The notes under the pieces were generated by a model. That model was not told where the DNA came from, did not search any database, and saw nothing but the letters and a program-made list of their open reading frames with translations. Both the position numbers and the translations under genes were made by a program. Below, one piece after another: positions 22,451 through 33,467 of a DNA stretch of 64,000 nucleotides. How positions within the stretch are numbered: position 1 is the first letter of the stretch; each line of letters starts with the position of its first letter. The stretch comes from Cycas panzhihuaensis (taxonomy: Eukaryota > Cycadophyta): positions 181,791,741 to 181,855,740 of the forward strand of contig CM041465.1 in the NCBI GenBank assembly GCA_023213395.1, read 5' to 3'.

Positions 22451-23030
22451 TACGTAATTAATATTGAAGACATAACAATATTAGAGCAAGAAGAAGAAGC
22501 ACCCAAAGAAATTCACGAAGAAGATGAGGAAAAGCTAAAAGAAGATGAACTGTTGGAGCTAGATACAGAAAATATACATATATCACTACAAGGGATTATA
22601 AGACAGAGTGTCACCCCATAAATACTCTAGTTCCAAGGGATGATTAAAGGGGCACGTATTGCAATACTAGTCGATAGTGGCAATACACACAACTTTATAA
22701 ACAGGGCAACTGCAAAGAATCTTAGAATTAAAATAGAACCAATAAACACATTCCAAGTATCAATCACAAATGGAAAAATAACACCATGTGGAGGGTTCTA
22801 TAGAAAATTTAATTTACAAATGGGTGAATATTCTGTAAACATATGCATGTTTATAATACAAATTGATGGCGTGGATGAATTATTGGGAATTCAGTGGCTT
22901 CAAACTCTAGGTAATGTGGTCACTAATTATATGACTATATTTATGTGCTTTTACCAAAAAGGACATAGATACAGATTGCAGACATTGAAAACACCACTAT
23001 TACAACTAGTTTCATCACACTAAATGGAGA
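22450..23030 (+). pseudogene. Chromo-1 protease
   Basis: After an acidic linker the frame is interrupted by TAA at 22619 and TAG at 22628, both at likely Gln codons. It continues at 22640 with MIKGARIAILVDSGNTHNFI. The DSG catalytic triplet is intact and is followed by FQVSITNGKITPCGG and DELLGIQWLQTLG, which are the flap and C-terminal 'LGIxWLxxLG' motifs of chromovirus protease. Confidence 0.88.
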
Positions 23031-23199
23031 AACTGCTAAAAAAAACCCATCAACATATATTATAATATACTATAAGGTCAAATTGAGGATATTCTGCTAG
23101 AGGTTAAATAAATTATAGAAAAGTACAAGATAATATTTGATGAATCAAAGGACTACCACTTCTTCGACAAAATTAACATATAATTAAACTTGTACTAGG

Positions 23200-24460
23200 T
23201 GTAATGTCTGCCAATATTCAACCCTATAGGCACATATAATTTATAGAAAGAAATTGAGAAAATCACAAGGGAACTAGTATACCAAGGAAGTATTACTACC
23301 AACACAAGCCCTTTTGCATCTCCAATTGTTATTATCCCAAAGAAAGATGACTTGTGTGTAGACTATTAAGGTCTCAATCAACTAACAGTTAAGGACATGT
23401 ATCCAATCCCATGTATTGATGATTTATTGTAAGAAATCCTTAGAGCAAAGTACTTTTTAAATTTTGACTTACGCTTAGGATATCACCAAATCTAGATAAG
23501 AGAAGAAGACATGTATAAGACAACATTTAAAATGCATAAAGGCCTATTCAAATTTAGGGTAATATTGTTTGGATTAACAAATGCACTGAAAAATTTTCAC
23601 ATCACCATGAATGATACCTTTAGATAATTGTTACACAAATTTTGTATTAAATTTGTTCGATGATCTCTTAATCTACAACAAAATATGGGAGGAGTATCTA
23701 GAACATCTAAGGGTTATTTTTGAAATTCTATGTGATAATCAATTCTTTGCCAACAGGAAGAAATAGTCATTTGCTAAGGAAGAACTAAAATACTTAGGCC
23801 ACATCATAACTAGAGAAGGCATAAGGATTGATCCAAAGAAGATATAAGCAAATGTCAATTGGCCAATCCCAACAAGTGTTACAATAGTTTAAGGGTTCTT
23901 GTAGATAATAGGATTTATTCGGAAGTTCATAAAGGGTTATGCACACGTAGTAATCCCACTCATAGACTTAACTAAGAAAGATGTGTTTGCTTTAAACCTA
24001 AAAGTAGAAGAAGTATTTGGTGATATTAAGAAAGCCATGGTAACAACTCTAGTCTTAGCAACACCCAACTTTTCAAAACTATTCGTATTAGAGTGTGATG
24101 CATCATGATTTGGAATAGCGGTAATCTTACTCTAAGATGAATGACTAGTAGCTTATGAGAGTCAAAAGTTAAATAATAGAGAAAAACTCAAACCAGTTTA
24201 TGATAAGGAGATGCTCACAATCATGCACGCCATCTAGTAATGATGATAATATCTATTAGGGGATTTATTTTAAGTGCACATAGATCATAATAGTCTAAAA
24301 TACTTCCTCAAATAGAAGACATTATCTAATGAGCAACAAAAATGGGTTAGTAAATTATAGAATTTTAACTTCATAATAATATATAAGAAATGATAAGAAA
24401 ATATTATAGCATATGCATTATCATGAATCCTATATGAAACAAAGGAAGGTCCTTCATTGC
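23200..24460 (+). pseudogene. Chromo-1 reverse transcriptase and RNase H
   Basis: RT motifs in order: SPFASPIVIIPKKDD, CVDY-GLNQLTVKDMYPIP, KYFLNFDLRLGYHQI, and VILFGLTNAL. The active site LFDDLLIYNK at about 23658-23690 lies in a shifted frame. KYLGHII and a weak connection follow. RNase H has VLECDAS (near 24090), YESQKLNNREK, and DKEMLTIMHAI. Gln and Trp codons are often stops (for example DY-GLN, GYHQI followed by TAG). Confidence 0.86.
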
Positions 24461-24649
24461 AGTTGATCTCAACAATTATGGCCTCATGGTTAAAATCCAT
24501 CAAAACTAAATATATGGCAGATCCAAGATACCAAAAACTCTTGGACAATATTGAGGGAAGCAATTTAGATAGATACTATTAAAAGAGAAATCTAATTCTT
24601 AGGAATAATAAAATTTATATTTCTAAAAATTTTAAATTAAAAGGAATTA

Positions 24650-25640
24650 TATTATAAGAAGCACATTCAGTCCTAGAAGTAGGCCATATTGGTATAGACA
24701 AGATATATTAGAAGATAAAAGCATCATACTTTTGGAAGGGCTTGAAATTAAATGTTTAAAATTTCATAATAGAATGCAATACTTATCAATGAATTAAGGT
24801 AGAATGTATAAAGACCCTAGGTTTTCTACAACCCCTACCAATTCCTAACCAAAAGTGGGAAGAAATTTCAATGGATTTTATTATAAGTCTCCTAAAATCA
24901 GAAGGTAAAGATGTTATCTTTGTCATGACCAATAGATTAATAAAATATAGTCATTTTCAAGGGCTATGGTCAATAACAAAGGCAATTGAGATTGTAGAAC
25001 TATATATGAAAGAAATCCATAGATTACACAGGTGTCTTAAAACTATTGTAAGTGAAAGAGACCCAAAATTCACTAGTAAATTTTGGAAGGACTTATTCAA
25101 AATTGTAGGAATGACATTGCACATAATTATAACTTATCATCCCGAAATGAATGGATACATGAGGATAGTCAACAAATGTCTAGAAGGCTATTTGAGGAAT
25201 TTCTAGTCAGATAAACAAAACTAGTGGTATAAGTGGTTGGACTTAGTCGAGTGGTGGTATAATATAACATACCACTCTTCCACTAAGATGACACATTTCA
25301 AAGCTCTTTACAGATACCAACCACTATCTCTATTAATATGCAATATATTATCATAGGTTCAGGGGGCTGTCTAGGAACCAAAAGTAGATGGAAGACACTA
25401 TTATAATTCTTAAGGATAAATTAGTGATGGCAAGGAACATAATGAAGAAACAAGTAAATGTATAATGATCTAAAAGAAGCTTCTAGAAGGATAATAGGGT
25501 TTTCCTCTAGTTATAACCATACAAATAGACATTATTAAGCAATATTAATACACAAAAGCTTGCTCCTCGATATTTTGGACCATATCAAGTACTTCATAGA
25601 ATTAGGGAAGTAGCTTATAAACTAAAGTTATAGACAACAA
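24650..25640 (+). pseudogene. Chromo-1 integrase
   Basis: The zinc region has EAHSVLEVGHIGIDK with both His, then ECNTYQ, where the second Cys of C-x2-C is Tyr. The core at 24871-25206 reads MDFIISLLKSEGKD (catalytic Asp kept), TNRLIKYSHF, VSERDPKFTSKFW (second Asp kept) and TYHPEMNGYMRIVN. In the last the Glu of 'GQTERVN' aligns with Arg, so the third catalytic residue is lost. NITYHSSTKMTHFKALY then marks the end of the core. Confidence 0.88.
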
Positions 25641-25719
25641 GCAAGATCCATAACACTTTTCATGTTTCCTTCCCAAAGAAAAAGATCAACGATAAAATAG
25701 TACCACAAACATCCTTACT

Positions 25720-25905
25720 AGAACTCAATGAAGAAGGAAAGATTATACTAGAACCAGAAGGGATACTCTAAATTTGAACCAAGCAACTTTAAACAAGATA
25801 AGTTAGAGAGTACCTCATAAAGTAGTAGATGTTAGATGCAGAAGATACAACATGGGAGTTAGACGAATGGATAGAATAATTTCTAAAACTACCAATGCTT
25901 TGTGG
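25720..25905 (+). pseudogene. Chromo-1 chromodomain
   Basis: The C-terminus reads ILEPEGIL, then VREYLIK with two stops where Trp and Gln are expected, then MLDAEDTTWELDEWIE. This is the chromodomain core (Y-L-I-K-W...E-D-x-T-W-E). It targets integration to modified histone tails in chromoviruses and assigns the element to that clade. It ends just before the purine tract near 25918-25931. Confidence 0.85.
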
Positions 25906-25932
25906 GTAAAGCATTTTTCCAAGGGGATGACT

Positions 25933-26482
25933 TATTAAGTTCTACGAAAATCCTCTCTTTAGGGGCATGTCAACTAACTTAAATGCCCAAAAATGAGCAT
26001 AAGAATAGAAGTATTGGCTAACTTGTAAGTCTATCTTCTCGTTGACTTTATTCATAGTTCACTTCTAGTGAACTATCCTAGTTATGGCTAACTTTAAGAT
26101 GGATATAATTTACCATTATATATAGGCATTAAAGCCTTCACTTAATCATCATCATTTTGGTTGGATCTCTTCCTTATTTTTGGCTCTAGGGCTATAATTG
26201 GATTAGCCTTTTAGCCTGAGATACTTAGAGGATTCTAACCTCGAAGGAAAAAGCACTTAGTAAGGATATTTTGTTGTATATTTTCATATTTTCTAGTATT
26301 AGTTTAGATAATATATTTACCTTTTAATTGTACTATTTCCATTACTTTACTCTAGTGTTTAAGTTATATTTCCAATATTCATCTTTATTTTGAGTTTGAT
26401 AAAATCTATATGAGTATATGTTAGATCAATATCTATGAATTTCTTGTGCCATTTCTAAGATAAGATAAAGGTTTCCACTATA
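25933..26482 (+). repeat. Chromo-1 right LTR
   Basis: Begins TATTAAGTTCTACG (TG changed to TA), runs parallel to the left LTR, and ends ACTATA before the ATAG duplication. Confidence 0.9.
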
Positions 26483-26486
26483 ATAG

Positions 26487-27600
26487 CCTATTGACTTTCA
26501 AATTATATAAACAAGATATCTGACCAACTAGGAGGAGGGTGAAAAGCTCACCCAAATGGGATATATGAGATTTGAGGTGAGTTTAAGGTGACAGGGCCTA
26601 CTAGTAATGTAGGTACTAAAAAGTGTGGAAATTACTTGCATGAACTAACCTAGTGCAAAATGACCAACACAACATGCTAATCGAAATAAGGTATATGAGT
26701 TATAAGTGTAGTTTTCTTTTTCTTCTTTCCTTCTTCTTATTTTGTTTCTTAACTAGTAAGTTTGACTATGTTGAAAGGTTTTAAATTTAATCAATAAGTG
26801 ATTTTTTTTTTTTTTTAATGTGCTATGGCTTGAGATCTTAATCAAGAAATAGAGTAGGTGAAGTAGGGTGTAAGTGATCAAATATGTCCTACTAACCATT
26901 AGACAACATATATTTGGTCTTGTAGGCATGCCAATAAACTTCTAATGTAGAAGTTCAAGGTAGGTATCTTTATGGCACTAAACACTAACCATTGCATTAC
27001 AAGATTTTAGTAGTTAGTAGTTTGCCTATGCTAGAAAGAATTTGGGACCTATAAGAGTCCTTCTAAATATCCAAATATATATGGAGGCACAAATCTATAG
27101 CTAGGTTCTATTTAGGGCTTGGTTAAAGAGTGTTAACTCTAGTCCTTCATATAAGTGGTGGAAAAGCCATGATATGCTTAGCCAGAATGACAGATCCCTA
27201 TGATTTTTAAAGATCCCTAGTATAGGATCTCTACCTAACTACTTAGGTAGTTACCAAGTGAAGTCATCTACTTGGAAAAGAGGCATGGGAGGGAGAAATT
27301 ATAGCCACCACGTAGAGTTATCTATCCTTAGACTGATGACCTAGTATAAAAATTTAAAATAAATAAATTAAACTAAAAATGAGTGCAAACTAAAGTATTA
27401 GGTATTACCTAGAAGAAGAAATTCCCCTTCCCTTATGACCCCTAAGTTATGCTAGTTCTATTTCTTGATCTCCATAGATAGAGTATTAAGAGATAGTCTT
27501 TCCTCAATCTCTACTTGTGTAAAGAGAATACTTAATCTTTCAGATTTTTTTTTTAAATTTTCTTTGACCTGTTGAGCATCTTCCCATTATCACAAGTATG
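26487..27600 (-). other. Gyp-M 5' leader (right of Chromo-1)
   Basis: 1.1 kb of non-coding sequence between the Gyp-M primer site and the Chromo-1 insertion; the leader continues at 20640-20742. No convincing frame was found. It contains a run of T at 26803-26815. Confidence 0.6.
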
Positions 27601-27612
27601 GCTCTAATACCA
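27601..27612 (-). other. Gyp-M primer-binding site
   Basis: GCTCTAATACCA on the plus strand is TGGTATTAGAGC on the minus strand, two bases from the LTR edge at 27615. It proves the minus orientation of Gyp-M. Confidence 0.93.
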
Positions 27613-27614
27613 CT

Positions 27615-27966
27615 TGGAGCATTTCCTCTAAGAAAATCAACCTTGTAGATACATACCAACAAAAGTAAAAGCTAAACTAACATGAGTATAGAAATAGATC
27701 ACAAACAAATTAAATAACAAAGGGAGTATTGAAGTACTTTCTCTTCAAAGATAATAATACTTAACAAGCATTATAAGTGATATTTGACCTTTTAAATAAA
27801 CATGCATTGATCTTCTTCCTTGTGATTCTATTGGTGACCCTAACAACCTTATATCTTATTATAAGGCTTAGAGGTCCATACATAAATCTTAATAATTAAC
27901 ATCAATCCTTAACCTTTTAGGGGCTCTTGCTTGCTAGTGCTTAGAGAAGGTAGGAGTTATATTACA
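27615..27966 (-). repeat. Gyp-M 5' LTR
   Basis: 352 bases, TG...CA on the plus strand (TGGAGCATTTCC ... GTTATATTACA). Both ends are matched in the 3' copy at 8070-8261 and 16068-16100. It is followed by the target duplication TAGTC. Confidence 0.9.
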
Positions 27967-27971
27967 TAGTC

Positions 27972-28020
27972 ATTAGTTGATTAAGTGTCTCTTGGAGCAT
28001 GATTGGATAAATAGGTGGTG

Positions 28021-28059
<39 letters not shown>

Positions 28060-28509
28060 GTGTGTGTGTGTGTGTGTATACATATATATTGACACACACA
28101 TACACATATGTATGTATGCATGTATGTATATATCTATCTATTTATATATATGTCTGTATGTGTGTGTGTGTACACATGCACACACACACATGTATATAGA
28201 TAAATACATACATACATACATACATATGCATGTATGTATGTATGTATGTATGTATCTACACATCTATATGTGTATATATATAGATAGATAAATATAGATA
28301 TATTAGTTTGCCATAATATAATTAGAAGTGAACATTTTCCATAAGTGCCTCTATTATATGTTTGTATATATTCTTTCATTTATTATTCACCTATATGTCT
28401 TTATTCTCATAGTCTTGTATGATCCTAAGACTTCTGTGACCTATGTTTATGTATTTGTATTTCTATCATTTGATATTTTAGTATGTTTTACTCATACTAT
28501 ATTTCAATA
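27972..28509 (+). repeat. NA-1 left LTR, second part
   Basis: Continues the LTR interrupted at 8069. It contains the compound microsatellite 28021-28297. The downstream part, from TTGCCATAATATAATTAG through TTATTATTCACCTAT, matches 35333-35538. It ends TTTCAATA before the primer site. Confidence 0.9.
28021..28297. repeat. Compound palindromic microsatellite in NA-1 left LTR
   Basis: Starts with about 17 AC units followed directly by about 10 TG units, so the two halves are complementary. Further complementary blocks follow: GTGTACAC with flanking TG and CA runs, and CATA units meeting TATG units around ATATGCATGTAT. Long Cys/Val/Tyr/Ile frames here are repeat translations. Confidence 0.95.
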
Positions 28510-28511
28510 AT

Positions 28512-28523
28512 TGGTATCAGAGC
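28512..28523 (+). other. NA-1 primer-binding site
   Basis: TGGTATCAGAGC, perfect tRNA-iMet type, two bases after the LTR end. Confidence 0.95.
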
Positions 28524-29394
28524 CATGGTTAAAGCCTTGGTCAAATTTTAGTTTAAGCATATTTTTGACCCCAAGTTAGGCTATAAGATTATGAGTATGT
28601 CCACATGTCAAGGGTTTATTCTAAACTTATTTTATTATGCCTATTTATGATTGATGAAGGGAAGTAACTTATTTATTTATTAGGTTAGGTTTTTCTATAA
28701 GTTATAAATAGTTTCAAACTATAGTTATGCAAGGTACTTAGAAGTATACTAGTATTATAAGCCTAGAATATTTTAGTGCTTATGTTAGAAAATCTATTCA
28801 AAAGTGTAGGTGTTATAGTTATCTCAAATCCCACAAAGGTTTATTTCATATTTAATTCATTATTATATTAGTTATTTATATGTTTTACTAGTATAGATGT
28901 AGGTGTTGCATATGAATCTAAGAGTGGGGCTTCGAATATAAGTTGATCACCATGTGAAGCTAGTGTTGTGGTGAGTAGACCATAAATTTACCCTCTGTCA
29001 TGAATATAATCATGATTGATGAGGATTTTATAGTATATTGAGAGCAATAAACAGTTTGTTGGCTCATGTTATTGAAAACTAGTATATTTGGAGCTTTGTA
29101 TGGAGCTTGTTGATATTGAAAACCTATGTATATAAAGAGTGTTAATTAGTAAGTATAATGAGGGTTTACTAGTTTAAAAGGGATATGATACCATCTCATC
29201 AATAAGTTAAAAGTAAAAGTTATCATTTGATAAAGAAATTAGAGCATTGGGTAAGCAATCTCTCTTATTTTTTAGTAGTAGTAGGTTGTAGAGGGGAGAT
29301 TTGAAGTCATAGCAGAGGTTATAGGTTGCTTTGAGAGGCACAATAATGTATGAAGGAGCAATGAGGGTTTATACAATTTTGATGGATTTTTTAG
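28524..29394 (+). other. NA-1 interior, left part
   Basis: 870 bases of AT-rich sequence with no frame that resembles gag or pol. It ends at the LINE-1 insertion site. The right part of the same interior is 33468-34342. Confidence 0.6.
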
Positions 29395-29409
29395 CCCTTT
29401 TGTATCTTC

Positions 29410-29410
<1 letters not shown>

Positions 29411-29481
<71 letters not shown>
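29411..29481. repeat. (TA)n tract at the LINE-1 3' end
   Basis: 71 bases of TA repeat exactly where LINE-2 carries its A-rich tail; just beyond it LINE-1 and LINE-2 share TAAGGTA and a GTGACAA-CCCCA block. Confidence 0.9.
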
Positions 29482-29488
<7 letters not shown>

Positions 29489-29699
29489 AAATTAATGAGG
29501 GGATTTTGGAGGGGAACCTAATCCCTTTACATCATCTACCAAAAAGGCCATAAAAACTACTGTGACAATCCCATGACTTAGCTAAATCGCCCCCACTAAG
29601 CCAATCTACTAGCCCTCTCATACCATCGACAAGCCTGATGGCTAACTATTAACTGCCATGACATACCCAGTGGTTAGCATACCTACCTAGTATCAATAT

Positions 29700-30180
29700 C
29701 CTCTAGATCCTTCCTAACTAGATCCAAAATCCCATAAGGGATCATATCCCTCTAAATCTCATACCTTTTGGCTTGAACTCCCTAGTCGGCTAGCCCATCC
29801 ACAACCCCATTACCTTCTTTATAGATATGGTTCATCTGGATATCAACTCTTCCTTTAAGGATCTCCTTAACATCATTTATCCGAGCTCAATATCTCTAAT
29901 TTGGGTCTACTTCCCCTCTAATTAGCTTTATTATATTTAATGAATCCCCTTCTAGAATGGCCTTATCATGGCCATCCTGGGATATCATATCCACCACTTT
30001 ATACAAAACTTTCATCTCATCTCGATGATTGGTTTAGGAACCATAATATTCCACAAAGGTCTAAATTACCCTCCCCTTCACATTTCTATAAACCTCTCCA
30101 TCCCCCACATCTACTAAGCTACCTTTCACTATGTTGTTAAAATTAAGCTTCACCCAACCTTTAGGTGGAGGGTCCCATTT
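29700..30180 (-). pseudogene. LINE-1 RNase H
   Basis: Minus frame near 30170-29760: PPKGWVKLNFN (Asp of FDG changed to Asn), VYRNVKGRVI, a YYGS-TNHRDEM block (RAE motif damaged), AILEGDSLNIIKLI with the third acidic residue, and KEGNGVVDGLAD with the last. This RVT_3 RNase H C-terminal to the RT is usual in one group of plant L1 LINEs. It matches the LINE-2 domain at 63524-63820. Confidence 0.82.
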
Positions 30181-30474
30181 GCATTTCCTTTTTGGTTTTT
30201 CTTTAACTTTGAGGATTATTCCCTATTTTTCTGTAATCTTTCTTTACTCAGGCAAAACCAAATTATCCTCTTCCTCCTTCAGGGTCTCTTTCAAGGCCCC
30301 AAAGATAATCCCAAAAAGCTTAGGTTCATCCATATGTTTTCCTTCGAAAATTCTTCTATTTCTCTTTTTTTAGAGATTCCACATCATCACAAGAACAAAT
30401 GTGGTTCAAATGGACTTTAGTACTCCACTTCTAAAGGGGCATATCCAAGAGGAAGCTAGATCTCTCACTGTACC

Positions 30475-30720
30475 TTAGAGGACCCATTCTACCCCAAGGG
30501 CATTCCATAACATCTTCCATACCTCCCTAGAATAGGGATAATGAAGCATTATATGATCAAGGGACTCCTCCTCCTCCTTGCACAAAATACATTTACTCAC
30601 CATGACAAATCCTCTTTTCCTAAGATTGTCCATGGCTAAGATTTTTTTTAGGTATAGCCACCAAAAGATAACAACCTTCAGAGTTAATCCTAAGTTCCAA
30701 ACATCCCATAGCATTTTGTT
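30475..30720 (-). pseudogene. LINE-1 zinc-binding region (zf-RVT)
   Basis: An open minus frame of 79 codons contains RKRGFVMVSKCILCKEEEES, then DHIMLHYPYSREVWK. This is the zf-RVT motif 'CxxCxxxxExxxHxxxxCxxxxxxW', with the last Cys changed to Tyr. It normally follows the RT in plant LINEs and in unrelated host relics. Confidence 0.86.
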
Positions 30721-32900
30721 GTCATTGAGACCTTTCTCGATAATAAAAACAAATATACCATCTTCACTGAATAATCCCTTGATGGTGACCTAGGCCAAAC
30801 CATTACATCCTCCTTAGGAAATTTAAGAATATAGCTTTTAGCAAGCTCATTTCTCAGAGAAATGATTTGGTCCTTTCCCTTAATCTCTAGGGGAAAGTCC
30901 TCAAAGCATCTCCAGATCTTTGCACCCCCATAACTTTCCCAACAATCTTTAACCTTCCTCCCATAAATCCTCTCACAGGTGTTCTGGAGCATGCCTACGG
31001 TAAGTCTCTCCTTCAACTGAGGCATTCTACACCAGACATCCTCCCAGAGATTGATTTTTTCTCTGTTCCCTAAACTCCATTGGACTCTTACCATAAGCAC
31101 CTTCCTCATATATATGAGGCTTCTCTAGATCTCAGAACCTCCCTTACCTAAAAGATCATCCTTTAAATACTTTCTATCTCTAAGATATTTCTAATTTATA
31201 ATTCTGTGCCATAATTTGTTATCCTACTTAGATAAGCTCCAACTAAGTTTTACCACCAAAGCCCTATTGAAGCATGCTATATCTTTCACATTAAAACCTC
31301 TTACCCACTTAGGGAGATAAACTTTCTCTCAATCTACAAGGTGAATCCTGTCCCTATCCTCCATCTTCAACCACATAAACCTCTTTTGAATGGATTCAAG
31401 ATCACCAATGATCTTAGCCAGACATTTGAATAGAGACATCATGTAAGTTGAGACACTTTGGAGGGAGGTAGTTAGTAGTTGTAGTTTCTTAGCTTGGCTC
31501 AATAGTGCCCCTTTCCATCTTGCCAACTTCCTTTGGACTTGATTAATAATAAGATTCCAAAGTTCCTTCTCCATTTTTCCCACGAAAAGGGGCATACCAA
31601 GATACAAGGAAGGGAGATTTTGAATAAGCATTCCTAAAATCCTACTAATAACACCTCGGGTCCTTGCCAAGATATTCAGGAAGAAACTATTGCATTTATT
31701 GAGATTAATCTTCTGATTTGTAGTCTCCTCAAACTTGACTAACTATTTCTTAATCGCTATAGCCTTGTCAATTATAGCCCTGTGTAATAAAATATTATCA
31801 TCTATAAAATGGTGATTAATAATATTACCTACCCCTAATATGGGCTTTATCCCTTTAATCTTACCAATCCCTCTAGCTTCCTCCAAAGCCCTCCTCGATA
31901 TTTCATCTATAATAATAAAAAGATATGGAGCTAAAAGGTCTCCTTAACACAAGTCTTTGTAACCTAGAAAGAAAGTTGCTGACATGCCATTGACTAACAC
32001 TAAAAACTTTAGCTTTGATATGTAACTATTTATCTAATTCCCCATTTGATCACCAAGCCTAAAGGCTTTGATGCAATTCTTCAAGCTATCCCATCAAACC
32101 CTATCGTAGGCCTTAGAAAGATCAAATTTTATAATCATACTAGGTTCTTTCTTTTGAAATGTTGAGTGGACTGTTTCATGAACCACTACTATACCATCCA
32201 ATATTTGCCTATCTTTAACAAATCCATCCTGATTAGGAGCTATTATCAATGGGAGAATTCCTTTTAGCCCATTGGCTAATTTTTTTGCCAAAATCTTATA
32301 TTTCACATTATAGAGACTTATTGGTCTAAAATATTCCATTCTTTTAGCTTTACCCTTCTTCAGAATAAGGGCAAAAAAAGTGGCTTTCCATTCCTTATGA
32401 ATCATTCCATTTACATGGAAGTCTAAAACTGTATTAATAAGATCTTCATTGATGATGTCCTAGTATTCCTAAAAAAAACCCATGGGGAAACCATATGGAC
32501 CTAGGGCTTTCTCCTTTTTCATACCAAACACAACACTCATCACTTCTTCTAATGAAAGGGAGCTTCTAAAGCTCTATTCAAGTCTTCCCCAATAATCTTG
32601 GGGATCATATCTAACATCTCTCACCTTGCCTCAGTATCAATATAGCTAGGTTCATTAAATAGGTCCCTGAAGTAGTCCACTACTATTTCCTTTATGCCTC
32701 TCTGATAAGATATTTCCTTGCTTTCTTTATTGATCATCACCTTAATATGGTTATAGGTTTTATCCTTCAAGGTGGTCATGTAAAAAAAATTTGTATTTCT
32801 ATCACCTTTAACTAGCCATAAGGCTCTAGATTTTTATCTCTAATGAATTTCTTCCTTTAATAGAATATCTTCCAGCTTGGTAAGAAGACCTCTCTCATTC
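30720..32900 (-). pseudogene. LINE-1 reverse transcriptase
   Basis: Motifs on the minus strand: FALILKKGKAKRMEYFRPISL and DGFVKDRQILDGIVVVHE at 32094-32405, ending KFDLSKAYDRV (first catalytic Asp); RALEEARGIG; then HHFIDDNILLHR near 31800, the FADD box with Ala changed to Ile but both Asp kept. Next are QKINLNKC, LPSLYLGMPLFVGK, KLARWKGALLSQAKKLQLL at about 31329-31670, and the thumb region to 30720. Frames change several times, so it is inactive. Confidence 0.9.
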
Positions 32901-33445
32901 TGATCTAAAGGATAGATCTTCCTTCTTCCTATATTATCATCTCTAAATCCTTAAGCTCCCCTAAGATATAGTGTTTAGTTCCAAATATATTCCAGAAGAT
33001 ATTTTTATTCCACTCTTTCACCTAGCTCTTCATCCATTTCAACTTTTTAGAGAATCTAAGTATTGCACATCCTTCAACTGGACTTTTCCACCAATCTGTA
33101 ATCAAATTACAGAGGCTTAGATCCTTTATCCACATCAACTCAAATTTGAATGGAGTTTTTATATACTTCTTTTTATTAGTAAAGCTCAAAATTAGTGGAG
33201 AGTGGTTTAACACTGATTTAGGCATCACTTCTATCCAAATCGATCTGTATGTGGTGCTCCCCTAGTCTTCTATTAGACATGTATACTTTGAACCTCTGAG
33301 AGGAATTTCCATCACTCCCCCTTTCTACATGAACTCCCCTAGGTCTTCCATACTCTTAGTCCCACCTCCCTGACCCCCTTTCTTTTCCCTAGGCGACAAG
33401 GTCATATTTAAATCTTTGAGAATCACCCAAGCCCCTCCCCCCCTA
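32900..33445 (-). pseudogene. LINE-1 endonuclease C-terminal part
   Basis: Minus-strand translation shows VILKDLNMTLSPREKKGG (the GDFN box with Gly-Asp changed to Lys-Asp and Phe to Leu), RGSKYTCLIED and MPKSVLNHSPLIL, where SDHSPLIL is expected. These are the last two conserved blocks of the APE-type endonuclease. Everything N-terminal to it is missing at the truncation point. Confidence 0.82.
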
Positions 33446-33467
33446 ATCCTTTTGATATTTTGTTTAT

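Larger units (their letters stand above)
20743..26482 (+). mobile_element. Chromo-1: complete chromodomain Ty3/gypsy element
   Basis: LTRs at 20743-21281 and 25933-26482 (539 and 550 bases) align along their length. ATAG occurs at 20739-20742 and again at 26483-26486, a short target duplication. The primer site TGGTATTAGAGC is at 21284, and the purine tract CCAAGGGGATGAC precedes the right LTR. Gene order is gag, zinc knuckle, protease, RT, RNase H, integrase, chromodomain, on the plus strand, opposite to its host Gyp-M. The total of 5.7 kb is typical. It lies in the 5' leader of Gyp-M. Confidence 0.92.
8070..27966 (-). mobile_element. Gyp-M: Ty3/gypsy element on the minus strand, twice interrupted
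   Basis: The 5' LTR is 27615-27966 and the 3' LTR is 8070-8261 plus 16068-16100. The flanking 5-base duplication is TAGTT (8065-8069) and TAGTC (27967-27971). Going 5' to 3' on the minus strand: LTR, primer site (27612-27601), a leader with Chromo-1 inside it, gag, protease, RT, RNase H, integrase, and an LTR carrying Cop-1. Subtracting both inserts leaves about 6.3 kb, a normal length for this superfamily. All coding parts have many stops. About 130 bases of the 3' LTR are missing at the left Cop-1 junction. Confidence 0.88.
29411..33450 (-). mobile_element. LINE-1: 5'-truncated L1-type element
   Basis: Minus-strand order: C-terminal part of the endonuclease (from about 33445), RT, Cys/His zinc region, RNase H, and a 3' untranslated end that matches LINE-2. 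The 3' tail is the TA repeat at 29411-29481. CCTTTTGTATCTTCTATTA at 29396-29414 and CCTTTTGATATTTTGTTTA at 33448-33466 look like a decayed target duplication of about 19 bases. Truncation inside the endonuclease is common for LINE copies. Confidence 0.88.

Noticed and set aside
28021-28300. CRISPR-like repeated array
   Set aside because: Simple dinucleotide and tetranucleotide repeats with no spacers; the genome is clearly eukaryotic.
28058-28379. Open frames rich in Cys, Val, Tyr, Ile and His
   Set aside because: Same cause: compound AC/TG/TATG microsatellite.
30131-30793. Plus-strand frames over LINE-1
   Set aside because: Antisense to the LINE-1 zinc region and RNase H, whose motifs are on the minus strand.
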